Assembly: GCA_947498705.1 (NCBI GenBank)
Contig: CANMLW010000001.1
Location: forward strand, 558,001 to 622,000
Source: an uncultured Aquimarina sp.
Lineage (GTDB): Bacteria > Bacteroidota > Bacteroidia > Flavobacteriales > Flavobacteriaceae
Direction of reading: 5' to 3'
DNA: 64,000 nt
Numbering within the stretch: the first letter of the stretch is position 1; each line of letters opens with the position of its first letter. Shown piece after piece: positions 36,332 to 46,901 of this stretch. Position numbers and translations under genes: made by a program. The notes beneath the pieces are model-generated. The model was not told the DNA's origin. It saw only the letters and a list, made by a program, of their open reading frames with translations, and did no database searches.

Positions 36332-39112
36332 CTATTGCCCTTTTTCTATATACTCATATCCTTGATTAATCCCTTTTTCAATCGCTGGTACACCGCGTTC
36401 CATCCACATAGGTTTAGGTTTTCCTTTAAGATAGTGGTCAAAAAATTGTTCCATTCTAATATTAAAATCAATGCGGTTCTGCAATTTTAAGGGCCAATGA
36501 GGCTCACCATTATAATTCAAAAACCAAGATGGTTTACCCAAACGTCGTAAGCCTACGAAGAATTCAATTCCTTGATACCAAGGAACATGTCCATCAGCAT
36601 CATTATGCATAATTAGTAGTGGCGTATTGATTTTGTCGATATTAAAAATAGGTGAGTTTTCTATATAACGTTGTGGATATTTCCAGGGAGTACCTCCTAT
36701 CCTACTTTGAGTATGTTCGTACTGAAATTGCCTACTCAAACCTGTCTCCCAACGAATACCACCGTAAGCACTAATCATATTAGGTACCGGAGCTCCAGAT
36801 TCGGCTGCTTTAAAAATATTTGTTTTTGTAACCAAATAAGCAATTTGATACCCGCCCCAACTATGTCCTTGAACACCTATATTTTCTTTGTCAACAAACC
36901 CTTTGTCAATCAAGGATCTAATTCCGGGAATCACACAGTTAAAAGCACTTTCTCCTGGATATCCATCACGATAATGCACATCAGGATTAAAAATCAAATA
37001 CCCGCGATTTGCATAAAAGGAATAGTTAATAGTACTTCTTCCATAAGAAGGAGCGTGATGATTGTATAAGTCATTCGAACTCTTCTCATAAAAATTTACG
37101 ATCATGGGGTATTTCTTACTAGGGTCAAAATTTTCAGGTTTTATAAGCATTCCCTTTACTTGCCTACCGTCAAGAGATACCCATGTTACTAATTCTGCTG
37201 TTCCCCAATTATAGTTTTTCTGTTGAGGGTTAGCATCACTAAGTAGTTGAGGGGATTTCAATAACAAATTCGAACTCCACAGATTTGGAAATTCTGTAAA
37301 CGATTCTTTAGTAAACACGATACGTTCTTCCTTATCCTCTTGGGCTAACAAAGGATTACCATACTTATTAGGGCCAGACAATAGAAATTTTAAAGATTTC
37401 TTTTGGGGATTATAACTTGAAAATCCACCATATTTGGTTTCTACATTAAACGTGCTTAATAGCCATGTTTTTTTATTAGAAATACTTTTTTCGTCTTTAT
37501 TTAATGTAAGATAGCGATAGCGCATTTTTTTGGATCGACCTTTGGTAAGATTTTCAGATTGGCCAGTATCTGGATCAAACGCCCAAATATCATAGCGATC
37601 ATAAATCAAAAATTGTGCATCATCTTCTGTCCATCCCGCAGCACCATAACTATAAGGGTCATCAGGATAATCATGTAGTTCATTATAAAACTGCTTTCCT
37701 TTAGTTAAGGCTTTATATTTTAAAGTATTTAAGTTATAAGTAAACCAAGTACTATCCTTTCTGCTATAGCCATAAAGATATTTACCTTTGGGACTTAAAG
37801 AAGAACTACCGTATATTTTAGCCCCCAAATCCATATGGGTTCCAGTAGTCAAGTCTACACGTTTTATATCCATAGGTAATTGTGCGGTCCATTGACTTTG
37901 AAGCTCGTAGGGTGTACGATTTCCAATAATCGCATATGGACTATTGCCCTCATCATCAAGGTTTACCGTATCATAGGTAGGGTTTGTAATTTGAACCACA
38001 GTATTTTGATTAAAATCATACAAGGATAAATATGCCTTTTTCTTGTCTTTTTTGACATTTAATTCCTGAACTGTATATAATTGTGGTTCGTCATATGTCC
38101 ATACCTCTACATTAACGATTTCTTCTTCTAACAAAGTGGTATCTTGTACAATAGGATTTGTTTTTAACCCAAAAAATAGACGTTCTTCATTTTTTGAAAA
38201 CCAAAGGGTTTTGTCCTCAGAAATCAATAATTTTGAAAAACTCTGTTCTGAAACAGCAATTTTTTGTGCTTTATTTTGACCCTGACTCCAGGTATACAGG
38301 TTCGGTTTTTTTATCAAACTTTTGGTGGTATCAACATCTACAACAAATCCAATGCGTTTACCAGATGCTGATATATTCAATTGTGGGTACTTTGTTTTTT
38401 TATGACTTGTAAGCAATAGTGTACTCTTCCGTTTATCTACATCATAATGATATACTCCTGCTTGGGTATTTTCTTTTTCCCCCGAGGTTGCATATGTTAA
38501 AAACCTTCCTTTTTTGGCTAACGCATAATTAATCACGTTCTTTAAAGTGTCTTCCTTCCCTTCACCTAACTCTCTTATAACCAAATTAAAAATAGTATCT
38601 TTGACTACTTCTTTTAGTTTCTTTTTTGTCTTTGTAGAATCTTTATTTACATTTTTTTTGAGCGCTACTTGATACGCTATAATTCCCGACCATTTCTCTG
38701 GTATTTTGAAGGATTTTACTTTAGAAATCTTTTGTATCAACTTACTTTTAATATTATAAATAACCAGCGTATCCTTGGGCAAATCTTCCTTCTTTACTTT
38801 TCTACGCTTCATTTCTATAATACTATCTTTCCATGCATTTACAGTAAATACTACATACTTTGAATCATGAGAAATTTCTCCTCCTTTACTTCTATGATGA
38901 GACATTATTTTCTCTCCCGAGGTATGATGGAGCATTATAGTTTGATCTTTCTCTCCTTTTTCTAATGTATAAAGTACGTAGTCTCCCGAGTTGGAGATAT
39001 TTACATTTTTTATGCTGTTCCATAACGCTTTATCTTCCTGTCGCATTTCTTTTTTCTGCGCAGTTATCATTGTTGTAAAGCTTAGAAAAACAAATATTAA
39101 TACTATTCTCAT
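36332..39112 (-). CDS. S9-family prolyl oligopeptidase-like peptidase
   Basis: 926 residues. A signal peptide precedes a long propeller region. The C-terminal hydrolase has the catalytic serine in GVQGHSWGGYQIA (about 750), aspartate in MHNDADGHVPW (about 835) and histidine in GEPHWPLK (about 868), the alpha/beta-hydrolase triad of S9. Bacteroidota use such secreted proteases for peptide uptake. It is adjacent to and on the same strand as the VPS10-like gene (14-base gap), so the two may be co-transcribed. Confidence 0.85.
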   Translation of the reverse strand: MRIVLIFVFLSFTTMITAQKKEMRQEDKALWNSIKNVNISNSGDYVLYTLEKGEKDQTIMLHHTSGEKIMSHHRSKGGEISHDSKYVVFTVNAWKDSIIEMKRRKVKKEDLPKDTLVIYNIKSKLIQKISKVKSFKIPEKWSGIIAYQVALKKNVNKDSTKTKKKLKEVVKDTIFNLVIRELGEGKEDTLKNVINYALAKKGRFLTYATSGEKENTQAGVYHYDVDKRKSTLLLTSHKKTKYPQLNISASGKRIGFVVDVDTTKSLIKKPNLYTWSQGQNKAQKIAVSEQSFSKLLISEDKTLWFSKNEERLFFGLKTNPIVQDTTLLEEEIVNVEVWTYDEPQLYTVQELNVKKDKKKAYLSLYDFNQNTVVQITNPTYDTVNLDDEGNSPYAIIGNRTPYELQSQWTAQLPMDIKRVDLTTGTHMDLGAKIYGSSSLSPKGKYLYGYSRKDSTWFTYNLNTLKYKALTKGKQFYNELHDYPDDPYSYGAAGWTEDDAQFLIYDRYDIWAFDPDTGQSENLTKGRSKKMRYRYLTLNKDEKSISNKKTWLLSTFNVETKYGGFSSYNPQKKSLKFLLSGPNKYGNPLLAQEDKEERIVFTKESFTEFPNLWSSNLLLKSPQLLSDANPQQKNYNWGTAELVTWVSLDGRQVKGMLIKPENFDPSKKYPMIVNFYEKSSNDLYNHHAPSYGRSTINYSFYANRGYLIFNPDVHYRDGYPGESAFNCVIPGIRSLIDKGFVDKENIGVQGHSWGGYQIAYLVTKTNIFKAAESGAPVPNMISAYGGIRWETGLSRQFQYEHTQSRIGGTPWKYPQRYIENSPIFNIDKINTPLLIMHNDADGHVPWYQGIEFFVGLRRLGKPSWFLNYNGEPHWPLKLQNRIDFNIRMEQFFDHYLKGKPKPMWMERGVPAIEKGINQGYEYIEKGQ

Positions 39113-39126
39113 AAATTATGTAAAAT

Positions 39127-42100
39127 TTAGTCTTTATAATGATAACCTCTACCAGGCGTATATGGAACGCCCGCATTGATTAATTTTTGTTCTAACGTTT
39201 TAAGGTCTTTATTATAAATACTTTCCATTTTAGCTTTGAGTACGGTAACCTCTTCTTTTGCTATCGTATAACTATCACGATGTGTCTGCGTTGGTGTTGC
39301 TGTTGAGTATTTTTGCTCATAACCAATACTACCCAGACGGTAAGCAGGAGCCAAAGGTTGATCTATATCTAATCGACGTTTTACGGGATCACCATACATG
39401 GCCAGTTCTACTTCGTTTAATTGATCTTCAATAACAATGACCTCTTTATATAAAGTAGCTAAGGGTTGCTCTGCACGTTTTATAGCAGCCTTCATATATT
39501 TCAGCTTGTTTTTAGACTCTGACATTAACTTTTGAGTAATTCCCATATTAGCTTGTAGTCTAGCCAAATCTTTTTGAAAAGCTACTTTCTCTGCACGATC
39601 TTTAGCCGGCATTTCGACATTGTTTAATGCTTTTACTTCAAAGGTTACCGGGTTCGTTAGCGAATTTAACTCGCCATTTTTTAATAGCCCCATTTCTACA
39701 GTATATATTCCTGGAGCAACCAGCGTTCCTTCATCCTTTCCTCCAAAGGGATTATAAAATTTAGGTTTATTCAGGTTAATTGGATTTGGAAGTGTATATC
39801 TGAGATTCCAATGAAAACGCTGTACGCCCTTTTTTGCAGGTTTAAATTCTTTTTTTACCACCTTACCATTAGGATCTTTGATAGTAAATACCAATTCTTC
39901 CTTGTCTTCATCTACTTCTGCTTTTAAATTATTGTAATTCGGATAAAAAGTATCAGCTTCAGATTTAATACGTTCCTTCTCTTTTTCCTGACGACGATCT
40001 TTAATTGATTTATAATCTGAATTATAATAATAAGTGATCATCGCTTCTGGACCAAGATTAGTTGCGGTGTAAAAATTATCTCCCTGAAACGATTTTCCCG
40101 GTAACCCTAAAGGGCTGCTTTGTTCCCAGGTTAAGGCCGTTCTAATAGGGTAAATCTTAGCCTTTTCACTTGGCTCTGAATTTTCAAGGTTTCTCAACAC
40201 ACTATAATCATCCATTACATAAAAACCACGACCAAAGGTCCCTAGTATCAAGTCATTTTCGCGCTCCTGAATTGCTATGTCCCTTACTGCAATGGTAGGA
40301 AGTCCATTTTTTAATTGTTTCCAGTTTTGTCCCTGATCTGGAGAAAAGAATACACCGAACTCTGTACCTACAAAAAGTAAGTTTTTGTTTATATGATCCT
40401 CTTCGATAGCATAAATACTACCTCGTTCTGGAAGATTGGATTGGATAGCCTTCCAGCTTACTCCTTTGTTGATAGATTTAAAGAGGTAAGGTTTAAAATC
40501 ACCATATTTATGATGATTAAAAGCTACATACAATACGTTTTCATCATGTTTTGATAAATAAATACTATTGACATAAGATTGATTTGGAGCTCCAGGAATG
40601 TTTGAAATTTTTTTCCAATTTTGTCCACCATCTTCAGAAATATGGACTAAACCATCATCAGTTCCCGCGGCTAATAAATTTTTATTTTTAGGCGATTCTG
40701 AAAAGGCCACTACGCTTCCGTAAAGCGAGGTAGCTCCATTTTTCATTACTGCGTCTATACTTACCACACGATCATATACTTTTAAAGTATTTCTATCAAT
40801 TTGTTGTGAGAGATCTTCACTAATAACCTTCCAGCTATTACCATAATCATCGGATCTAAACACCTTATTCGCTGCAAAATATAATCTTCCTGGTGAATGC
40901 CTACTTACTACCAAAGGAGCATCCCAATTAAACCTGTAAGCATTTTCTCCTTTTCTTGCCTTAGGTTTAATTCCTACTTTCTCCCCACTCTTTTTATCAT
41001 ATCGTACCAATCCACCATATTGCGATTGGGCATAGACAATATTTGTATTATTAGGATCTATTTGCGATTCAAATCCATCGCCTCCATTAGTAATAAACCA
41101 TTCAGAATTTCGTATACCATGTTCTGTTAAAACTCTAGAGGGGCCTCCTAAACTAAAGTTATCCTGGGTACCTCCATAAATATTATAAAAAGGAAAGTCG
41201 TTATCTACTGCAACTTTATAAAATTGAGTCACCGGTAAGTTCTTTTTAAAATCCCAGGTTTTTGCTGCATCAAATGTTTCATAAATTCCACCATCACAAC
41301 CCACAATCCAATGCTGATTATTATTCGGGTTTATCCACATAGCATGATTGTCTACATGTTTAGTGTCTTCACCTACCAATTCAAAACTTTTACCTCCATT
41401 ATGAGTCACAGACATCCATGTATCCATAGAGTATACGGTATTTTCATCAACCGGATCAGCAATAATTTCCTGATAGTAATTACCACTGGTTGTATGAGAA
41501 CCTCGTTTTTCCCAACTAGCTCCTCTATTTGTTGAAGCAAAAAAACCTCCTTTATCATTAGCCGCTTCAACAATAGCATAAATAATTTCTGGATTAGCTG
41601 GTGAAATAGCTAATCCTATACGCCCCAGTTCTTCACTAGGTAATCCGTTATTTATTTTTGACCATGTAGTTCCACCATCAACACTTTTATGCATGGCAGA
41701 TCCTGGTCCACTACCAACATAAGTATATACATGACGTCTTCTTTGCAAGGTTGAAACATATAATACATTAGGATCTCTTGGATCCATAACTATATCGTTA
41801 ACACCAGTATGTTCGTCTATAGTTAGAATCGCATTCCACGTTTTTCCTCCATCTTCTGTTTTATAGAGTCCTCGATCCCCTCCTTTACTCCACAATGGAC
41901 CAATGGCAGCCACATAAACTACATCAGAGTTTTCTGGATGCACAATGATTTTTCCTATATGTTCGGAATTTTTAAGGCCCATGTTTTTCCATGATTTCCC
42001 TCCATCATTTGATTTATATACACCATCACCATAGGCTACAGAGCGTTGATTATTATTTTCTCCTGTTCCAACCCAAATCACATTAGAGTTGTTTGGATCC

Positions 42101-42417
42101 ATAGTGACACATCCTATAGAATAAGATCCTTGTGCATCGAAAATGGATGTGTATGTTACACCAGAATTAACCGTTTTCCATACTCCACCAGATGCAGTGG
42201 CTACATAATATTCGTAAGGATTATTAGGATTAAAAGCAAAATCTGAAATACGACCAGAGGTCAATGCCGGCCCAACATTTCTCCAACTAAGTCCTGAAAT
42301 ATTTATGGATTCTAATGGAGTTTTTTCTTCTGAATTATTTTTAGATTTTTTCTGGGCATCACAAATTTGGCTAAAACTAAATACAAAGCCAAGTACCAGG
42401 ATAAATGCTTTTTTCAT
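39127..42417 (-). CDS. Large secreted VPS10/sortilin-like BNR-repeat protein
   Basis: 1,096 residues from the ATG at 42417 (11 residues upstream are open but not part of the signal). The signal FILVLGFVFSFSQICDA precedes many BNR-type repeats of the form SxDxGxxW (SVDGGTTWSK, SEDGGQNWKK, SPDQGQNWKQ), the VPS10/sortilin-like propeller fold. The last 250 residues are charged and helical. A paralogue lies at 47721-50981. The family is called glycosyl hydrolase or WD40-like in databases, but no catalytic site is seen. Confidence 0.7.
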   Translation of the reverse strand: MKKAFILVLGFVFSFSQICDAQKKSKNNSEEKTPLESINISGLSWRNVGPALTSGRISDFAFNPNNPYEYYVATASGGVWKTVNSGVTYTSIFDAQGSYSIGCVTMDPNNSNVIWVGTGENNNQRSVAYGDGVYKSNDGGKSWKNMGLKNSEHIGKIIVHPENSDVVYVAAIGPLWSKGGDRGLYKTEDGGKTWNAILTIDEHTGVNDIVMDPRDPNVLYVSTLQRRRHVYTYVGSGPGSAMHKSVDGGTTWSKINNGLPSEELGRIGLAISPANPEIIYAIVEAANDKGGFFASTNRGASWEKRGSHTTSGNYYQEIIADPVDENTVYSMDTWMSVTHNGGKSFELVGEDTKHVDNHAMWINPNNNQHWIVGCDGGIYETFDAAKTWDFKKNLPVTQFYKVAVDNDFPFYNIYGGTQDNFSLGGPSRVLTEHGIRNSEWFITNGGDGFESQIDPNNTNIVYAQSQYGGLVRYDKKSGEKVGIKPKARKGENAYRFNWDAPLVVSRHSPGRLYFAANKVFRSDDYGNSWKVISEDLSQQIDRNTLKVYDRVVSIDAVMKNGATSLYGSVVAFSESPKNKNLLAAGTDDGLVHISEDGGQNWKKISNIPGAPNQSYVNSIYLSKHDENVLYVAFNHHKYGDFKPYLFKSINKGVSWKAIQSNLPERGSIYAIEEDHINKNLLFVGTEFGVFFSPDQGQNWKQLKNGLPTIAVRDIAIQERENDLILGTFGRGFYVMDDYSVLRNLENSEPSEKAKIYPIRTALTWEQSSPLGLPGKSFQGDNFYTATNLGPEAMITYYYNSDYKSIKDRRQEKEKERIKSEADTFYPNYNNLKAEVDEDKEELVFTIKDPNGKVVKKEFKPAKKGVQRFHWNLRYTLPNPINLNKPKFYNPFGGKDEGTLVAPGIYTVEMGLLKNGELNSLTNPVTFEVKALNNVEMPAKDRAEKVAFQKDLARLQANMGITQKLMSESKNKLKYMKAAIKRAEQPLATLYKEVIVIEDQLNEVELAMYGDPVKRRLDIDQPLAPAYRLGSIGYEQKYSTATPTQTHRDSYTIAKEEVTVLKAKMESIYNKDLKTLEQKLINAGVPYTPGRGYHYKD

Positions 42418-42915
42418 TTGTAATAATTTGATGACTTGTTGAATTCTCAAACATACAAAACATTATATAGTTTTTTTCAAGTATTACGAATATTATAACA
42501 CTATCTATCTTCATCTGGCATATACTTCATGAAAAACACAGATTCCTTTTTATGAAATTGTAAAATGTATAATTTCTATCTCCCTGAGAGCAGAATCCAG
42601 TTCATTTTATCTCTAAGTAAATAATCATCTTAGCGCGCTCCATATATCGTTGGCATAAATAAAACTCAGGTTTTAATATCCTTACCTTGTTACAGGCAAA
42701 AAACTTATAAAATTAACCGAATCTATTCTTCAAAATTTTAACAGGACTATTACAGTATTCCAAATTAATTTTACCTTCTATCCTAACCCTAATAAATAAA
42801 AGCTTATAGTTATTTATATTAGGTACGATTTTTGATACTATGTTAAAATATTAAAGTTTTTTTTAACATAAATAAAAAAACATTAAATTGCGAGTTTATT
42901 AAATAAATATTTGTT
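42418..42915. other. Intergenic region before the esterase
   Basis: About 500 AT-rich bases, with no coding-like frame and no clear promoter or hairpin. Both flanking genes are divergent from it and must have their promoters here. Confidence 0.45.
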
Positions 42916-43926
42916 ATGATGAAAAAATATGCCCCTTTTATTTTTATGCTACTTATGATGGGTATGGTAGCCTGTAGTAGTAGTGATGATTCTAGTGATA
43001 ATAATACACCAGATCCCGTTACTACAACACCAGACCCTGACCCAACACCTGATAATACATTAGCTTTACCGGATAAAGGTGAAAAGCAAATAACGACAGA
43101 CTTTTCTTCTAATGCTGGTGGTGAAAGAAGTTTTTATATATCCGTTCCTAATGACTATTCTAGTGCTACTGCACATAAATTGGTTGTAGTATTCCCTGGA
43201 ACCAATGGTACTGGTAAAGGTTCGAAGGATTGGATGGGAGATGGATGGAGTGGTAGTGTTACTGGTTTAGAACAAAAAATGACAAATACTATTTTTGTAT
43301 ACCCAGATCCTAAATTTAGAAATTTCCCTAATTGGGGTACTTTAGGAGGATGGCAATTAGGACCTCAAGCAGGTAATGCTAATGGTGTCGAAGACATTAA
43401 TTTTATCAAAGAATTATTAGATTTAATAGAAAAAGAATACAATATTGATTCTGATAGAATTTTTGCAACAGGTCAGTCCTGGGGAGGTGATATGGCAGCG
43501 ATTGTAGCTTGTTTTATGGGAGATAAGTTTAGAGCTGTAGCACCAAATGCTGCTAATAGACCTTATTGGTTCGAAAACAATGGTAGTTTCTTAAGTGATT
43601 CTGCTTTAGGATGTTTAGGAGACACAGCAGTATGGACATTTTTTGGACTAGGAGATGAACACTTTGAAAGCTTACAAGATAATCCAGGTGATTTTGGAAA
43701 AGAACAAAACGATTATTGGCTTAATAAATATGGTTGCAGTAGTACGTCTGTTACCTTAGATGTAGGAGGAATAAATGGTGAAAGCAAAGAATATAATAGT
43801 TGTTCTACTACTGTTCGATTTACGTTATATTCTGCAGGTCAATATTCTGGTGGAGGATCACAACCTGGTCATCAACCGCCTGATTTTTTCCTTACTGCAG
43901 TTCCAGAATGGTTTAATTCATTTTAA
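42916..43926 (+). CDS. CE1-type esterase lipoprotein (PHB depolymerase/ferulic esterase-like)
   Basis: 336 residues. The signal ends at VACSSSDDSSD, a lipobox followed by an acidic, threonine-rich linker (VTTTPDPDPTPDNT). The esterase domain has the nucleophile in FATGQSWGGDMAA (about 185) and a histidine near the C-terminus (GGSQPGHQPPDF). It would cut ester-linked sugars, phenolics or polyhydroxyalkanoate outside the cell. A strong palindrome terminator follows. Confidence 0.75.
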   Translation: MMKKYAPFIFMLLMMGMVACSSSDDSSDNNTPDPVTTTPDPDPTPDNTLALPDKGEKQITTDFSSNAGGERSFYISVPNDYSSATAHKLVVVFPGTNGTGKGSKDWMGDGWSGSVTGLEQKMTNTIFVYPDPKFRNFPNWGTLGGWQLGPQAGNANGVEDINFIKELLDLIEKEYNIDSDRIFATGQSWGGDMAAIVACFMGDKFRAVAPNAANRPYWFENNGSFLSDSALGCLGDTAVWTFFGLGDEHFESLQDNPGDFGKEQNDYWLNKYGCSSTSVTLDVGGINGESKEYNSCSTTVRFTLYSAGQYSGGGSQPGHQPPDFFLTAVPEWFNSF

Positions 43927-43951
43927 AACCATGTTAATATAATATAGTTTT

Positions 43952-43988
43952 AAATCCTGTATTTGATATCATATCAAATACAGGATTT
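43952..43988. terminator. Bidirectional palindromic terminator
   Basis: AAATCCTGTATTTGATA (43952-43968), loop TCA, and its exact complement (43972-43988). It lies between convergent genes with a T-rich tail on each side. Confidence 0.8.
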
Positions 43989-44010
43989 TCTAATTTATAG
44001 TGTACTTATA

Positions 44011-45123
44011 TTATTTCTTTGTAGCAATATAATCGTGTAATAGACCAAAGTATTCCCAGTATGGGACATCCTTTCCTCGCTTTACGCCTAATTTTACCAG
44101 AGGAGTTAGTTTGTATTTATGAGCTACAACAATGTTTAATTTAGGGATAATAGTTATGTATTGCCCTCCATACCCACTAGCATGATATGCTCCTTCAAAA
44201 TCAGGATGATGTTTAATATTATCTATAATCCACCACATATACCCATAAGATAATTGGTAAGGGCTTGATTCGTTTAGCCCTTTACGTTTATTAATTTCTT
44301 CTGTAGATGTTATTGTAGATGTTGTTTTTTTAATCCATTCTTTTGAAATAAGCTGTTTGCCGTTCCATTTTCCATCATTAAGCATTAATTGCCCTATTTT
44401 TGCCATATCTCTAACCGAAATATACATGTGATAGGCTGGATATCGTGATTTACTTTTTTTGTACTGTTTCTTTTGATTTTTAATATTCCAATCTTGAAAA
44501 CCAAGAGGAATCGCTAGCTGGTCTTCTAATTCCTGATAAATATCTTTTCCAGTTTTTTTCTCAAAAATATAACCAGCCACATTATAGTCCCAATTATTAT
44601 ATACGAAGTATTCTCCTGGCTTTTTCGAACCTCGCTTCAGGATATTTTTATTATCACTTCCTCCATTTACGGGAGTATAAAATACACCAGAACGAGAATT
44701 TATAATATCATGTACAGTAGCCGTTTTTTCTAAATCGATTAATCCACCATCTTCCTCCACTCCTATCTCACCAATGGTTTCATCTAGATTAATAGTACCA
44801 TTTTCTACATATTTACCGAATAACATACTTAGTATACTCTTTCTCACAGAAGCTAAATAACTTAGATCTTCTACATTCCCATATTCAAAAAGAAGTTTTC
44901 CATTTTTTAGAATTATCATTCCTTCTGTGGTTAAGTTTTTGCTGATATAACTTCTCATCGAATCCAGTTTTTTTTGTGTAAATCCGGTTTCTTTTAAATT
45001 AGTGTGTTTTTCAAAGGGAGTTCCCATAAATTGTGGCTTATGGGGTCCACAGGCTTGTAGCATTACTACAAGAAGTAAGCTCATAAGAATTTTGTTTTTT
45101 TTGATTGACGATGATAATTGCAT
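44011..45123 (-). CDS. Serine hydrolase, class C beta-lactamase-like lipoprotein
   Basis: 370 residues. The signal ends at LLVVMLQAC, a lipobox. SxxK is SVRK (about 89, in LASVRKSILSM), the YxN element is in NWDYNVAGY, and GAYHASGYGGQYI is the KTG-like region. This resembles PBP4-like esterases/peptidases. The AraC regulator downstream (45243) may control it. Same fold as 31388-32587 but clearly diverged. Confidence 0.75.
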   Translation of the reverse strand: MQLSSSIKKNKILMSLLLVVMLQACGPHKPQFMGTPFEKHTNLKETGFTQKKLDSMRSYISKNLTTEGMIILKNGKLLFEYGNVEDLSYLASVRKSILSMLFGKYVENGTINLDETIGEIGVEEDGGLIDLEKTATVHDIINSRSGVFYTPVNGGSDNKNILKRGSKKPGEYFVYNNWDYNVAGYIFEKKTGKDIYQELEDQLAIPLGFQDWNIKNQKKQYKKSKSRYPAYHMYISVRDMAKIGQLMLNDGKWNGKQLISKEWIKKTTSTITSTEEINKRKGLNESSPYQLSYGYMWWIIDNIKHHPDFEGAYHASGYGGQYITIIPKLNIVVAHKYKLTPLVKLGVKRGKDVPYWEYFGLLHDYIATKK

Positions 45124-45242
45124 TTTTATTTTACTTTAAATGATTACTAATTTTAAAGCAAAACAAATAAAAAGAAGAGGAATTAGAGTCTCATTGCATC
45201 CATAGAGACAAAAGGAAGGTCAATTTAATGTTTTTTTATAGG

Positions 45243-46349
45243 CTAAGGGGATAATCCTGTTTCTTGTTTAAAAAGCCTGTAGAAGCTGGCCTTTGATTTA
45301 AAACCGCATTCATAGGCAATAGCCTCTATTGTATACTCTTTATAGGAAGAAGAAGCAATATATTCTTTAAACTCATCAACACGATAGGAATTGATAAAGC
45401 TGTAAAAAGTAGTTTTCATATATTGATTCAGTAGAAATGATAATTTTTTATCTGTCGTTTTTATTGCCTTGGCTAGTTTGTTTAGTGTAAGTTCTTCATC
45501 CAAATATGGTTTTTCATTTTGAATATATGCTAACAAAGATATTTTTAAGTCTATAAATTCGGTTTCCTTTAATTTATCTATGGTTTTGTTTGTTGCGTTT
45601 TGTGTATGAGTTTCTTTTTCTAACAAAAAATAGGGTACTAATACTTTGGTTTGATTTATTCCAAAATAAGCGCCATAAATTAAAGCGATAGCTATCAACG
45701 CCATACTAATGTTTTGTGACCGTATAGGTAAAGCATCAAAAAGGAGTTGACTTATAGCCATGAGAAGATCTATAGATATAATAATGATTACTGAAAGTAA
45801 TAGATATCGTACCCAAATAAAATTATTATGTTCTATAGTAGAATAGTTACATTTCAATATTTTTTTGAACTTAAGAAATTGAATAAACCCAAAAGACATA
45901 AATACTAATAGTATAATTCCCTGGCTAAGCCTTATGTACTGGTTATAATTTTCGATAAAATATATATAATCAACAAAATAACCATCAAATAATCTGGCAA
46001 TTGCATATGGTAGACTAATACATAACAGAAATACAATATATGGAATGAATAAGATTGTATTCTTTTTCAAGACTTTTTGATCATCAAAAAATAAAGCTTG
46101 AATATACGTTAATAATAAAGGGCCAATTAATAATTTTGCTCCATGTGCAACAATAAAACTTGAATATAGTAAAGTTCTTATATTATGAATAACACCATAA
46201 GACTCAAGTAACACAAAAATCAACAATACAAAAAATACAATTAATATAGATTTTGATAGATTACGTTCTTTGGACTTAAACAATATATATATAAATATGC
46301 TTGAAAAAAGCATACCTATAATATATAGAAAATCATATACTAACTTCAC
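45243..46349 (-). CDS. AraC-family regulator with membrane sensor
   Basis: 368 residues. Seven to eight membrane helices occupy about 1-230, then the AraC domain with LNKLAKAIKTTDKKLSFLLNQ and EAIAYECGFKSKASFYRLFKQ. The protein stops right at ETGLSP, a few residues short of the usual C-terminus (normally SPSxYR...). This may be a natural variant or a frameshift near the end. It is near the class C hydrolase gene. Confidence 0.78.
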   Translation of the reverse strand: MKLVYDFLYIIGMLFSSIFIYILFKSKERNLSKSILIVFFVLLIFVLLESYGVIHNIRTLLYSSFIVAHGAKLLIGPLLLTYIQALFFDDQKVLKKNTILFIPYIVFLLCISLPYAIARLFDGYFVDYIYFIENYNQYIRLSQGIILLVFMSFGFIQFLKFKKILKCNYSTIEHNNFIWVRYLLLSVIIIISIDLLMAISQLLFDALPIRSQNISMALIAIALIYGAYFGINQTKVLVPYFLLEKETHTQNATNKTIDKLKETEFIDLKISLLAYIQNEKPYLDEELTLNKLAKAIKTTDKKLSFLLNQYMKTTFYSFINSYRVDEFKEYIASSSYKEYTIEAIAYECGFKSKASFYRLFKQETGLSP

Positions 46350-46554
46350 TTTTTTTACGCCAAATATAATGAGTAATTTTTTTAAACTATCTTAATTTGT
46401 TAGTGAAAGAATAGATCACCAAAATTGGTTGATGGTTTGTTTAATCTACATTATATGCTACAGGTATTAACATAGGTTTACTGGATTAATTTAGCTTATT
46501 AATCAATAGATTAAAAATAATTGTATAGGATATTTATATGGTGTTTTATTCTTT

Positions 46555-46734
46555 TTAAAACACTTCTTCATAATGGTAAAAATATCTTGGGTAACCCAAG
46601 TTATTATTTAAGATCTCATTCTTTTTTAGTTTTATTGTTCTATAATCTATGTAATTATCTGTTGTGGCTTGTCCTGTTATATTTAGAAAATAAAGAACTA
46701 TATATACGATTAGCGTCCAAATTAATTTTATCAT
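46555..46734 (-). CDS. Possible small secreted protein
   Basis: 59 codons from an ATG at 46734 to a stop at 46555-46557. The first 22 residues (starting IKLIWTLIVYIVLYFLNIT) look like a signal peptide or membrane helix. The rest is hydrophilic with several tyrosines (YPRYFYHYEEVF). The frame has no family resemblance I can recognise. The codons are AT-rich like neighbours. It contains a perfect palindrome, CTTGGGTAACCCAAG (46587-46601). Confidence 0.45.
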   Translation of the reverse strand: MIKLIWTLIVYIVLYFLNITGQATTDNYIDYRTIKLKKNEILNNNLGYPRYFYHYEEVF

Positions 46735-46792
46735 GAGATTTTGTTTTTAGTGTTTACTTCTACAAAACTAGCAAGCATAAACCATCATATAG

Positions 46793-46873
46793 CTACACTC
46801 TGGAGTAGTTTTAAAAACTTATATTTGTTCATAACACTTATTTAAATGTTTATGACTACACGCTAGAGTAGTT
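46793..46873 (+). promoter_or_regulatory. Paired repeat, candidate LuxR operator
   Basis: CTACACTCTGGAGTAGTT (46793-46810) and CTACACGCTAGAGTAGTT (46856-46873) differ at two positions and are 63 bases apart. The second ends 28 bases before the LuxR start. Each has partial dyad symmetry (CTAC...GTAG). Confidence 0.55.
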
Positions 46874-46901
46874 ATAAAATTGTTTACCTATTTAGATAAT
46901 T

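Larger units (their letters stand above)
46350..46901. other. Intergenic region with a small ORF and operator repeats
   Basis: About 550 bases. It holds the small secreted-protein candidate at 46555-46734 and paired repeats at 46793-46873. The remainder is AT-rich with no clear signals. Confidence 0.5.

Noticed and set aside
36671..37069. Plus-strand frame of 132 codons
   Set aside because: It is the shadow of the S9 peptidase gene; the minus-strand frame has all family motifs.
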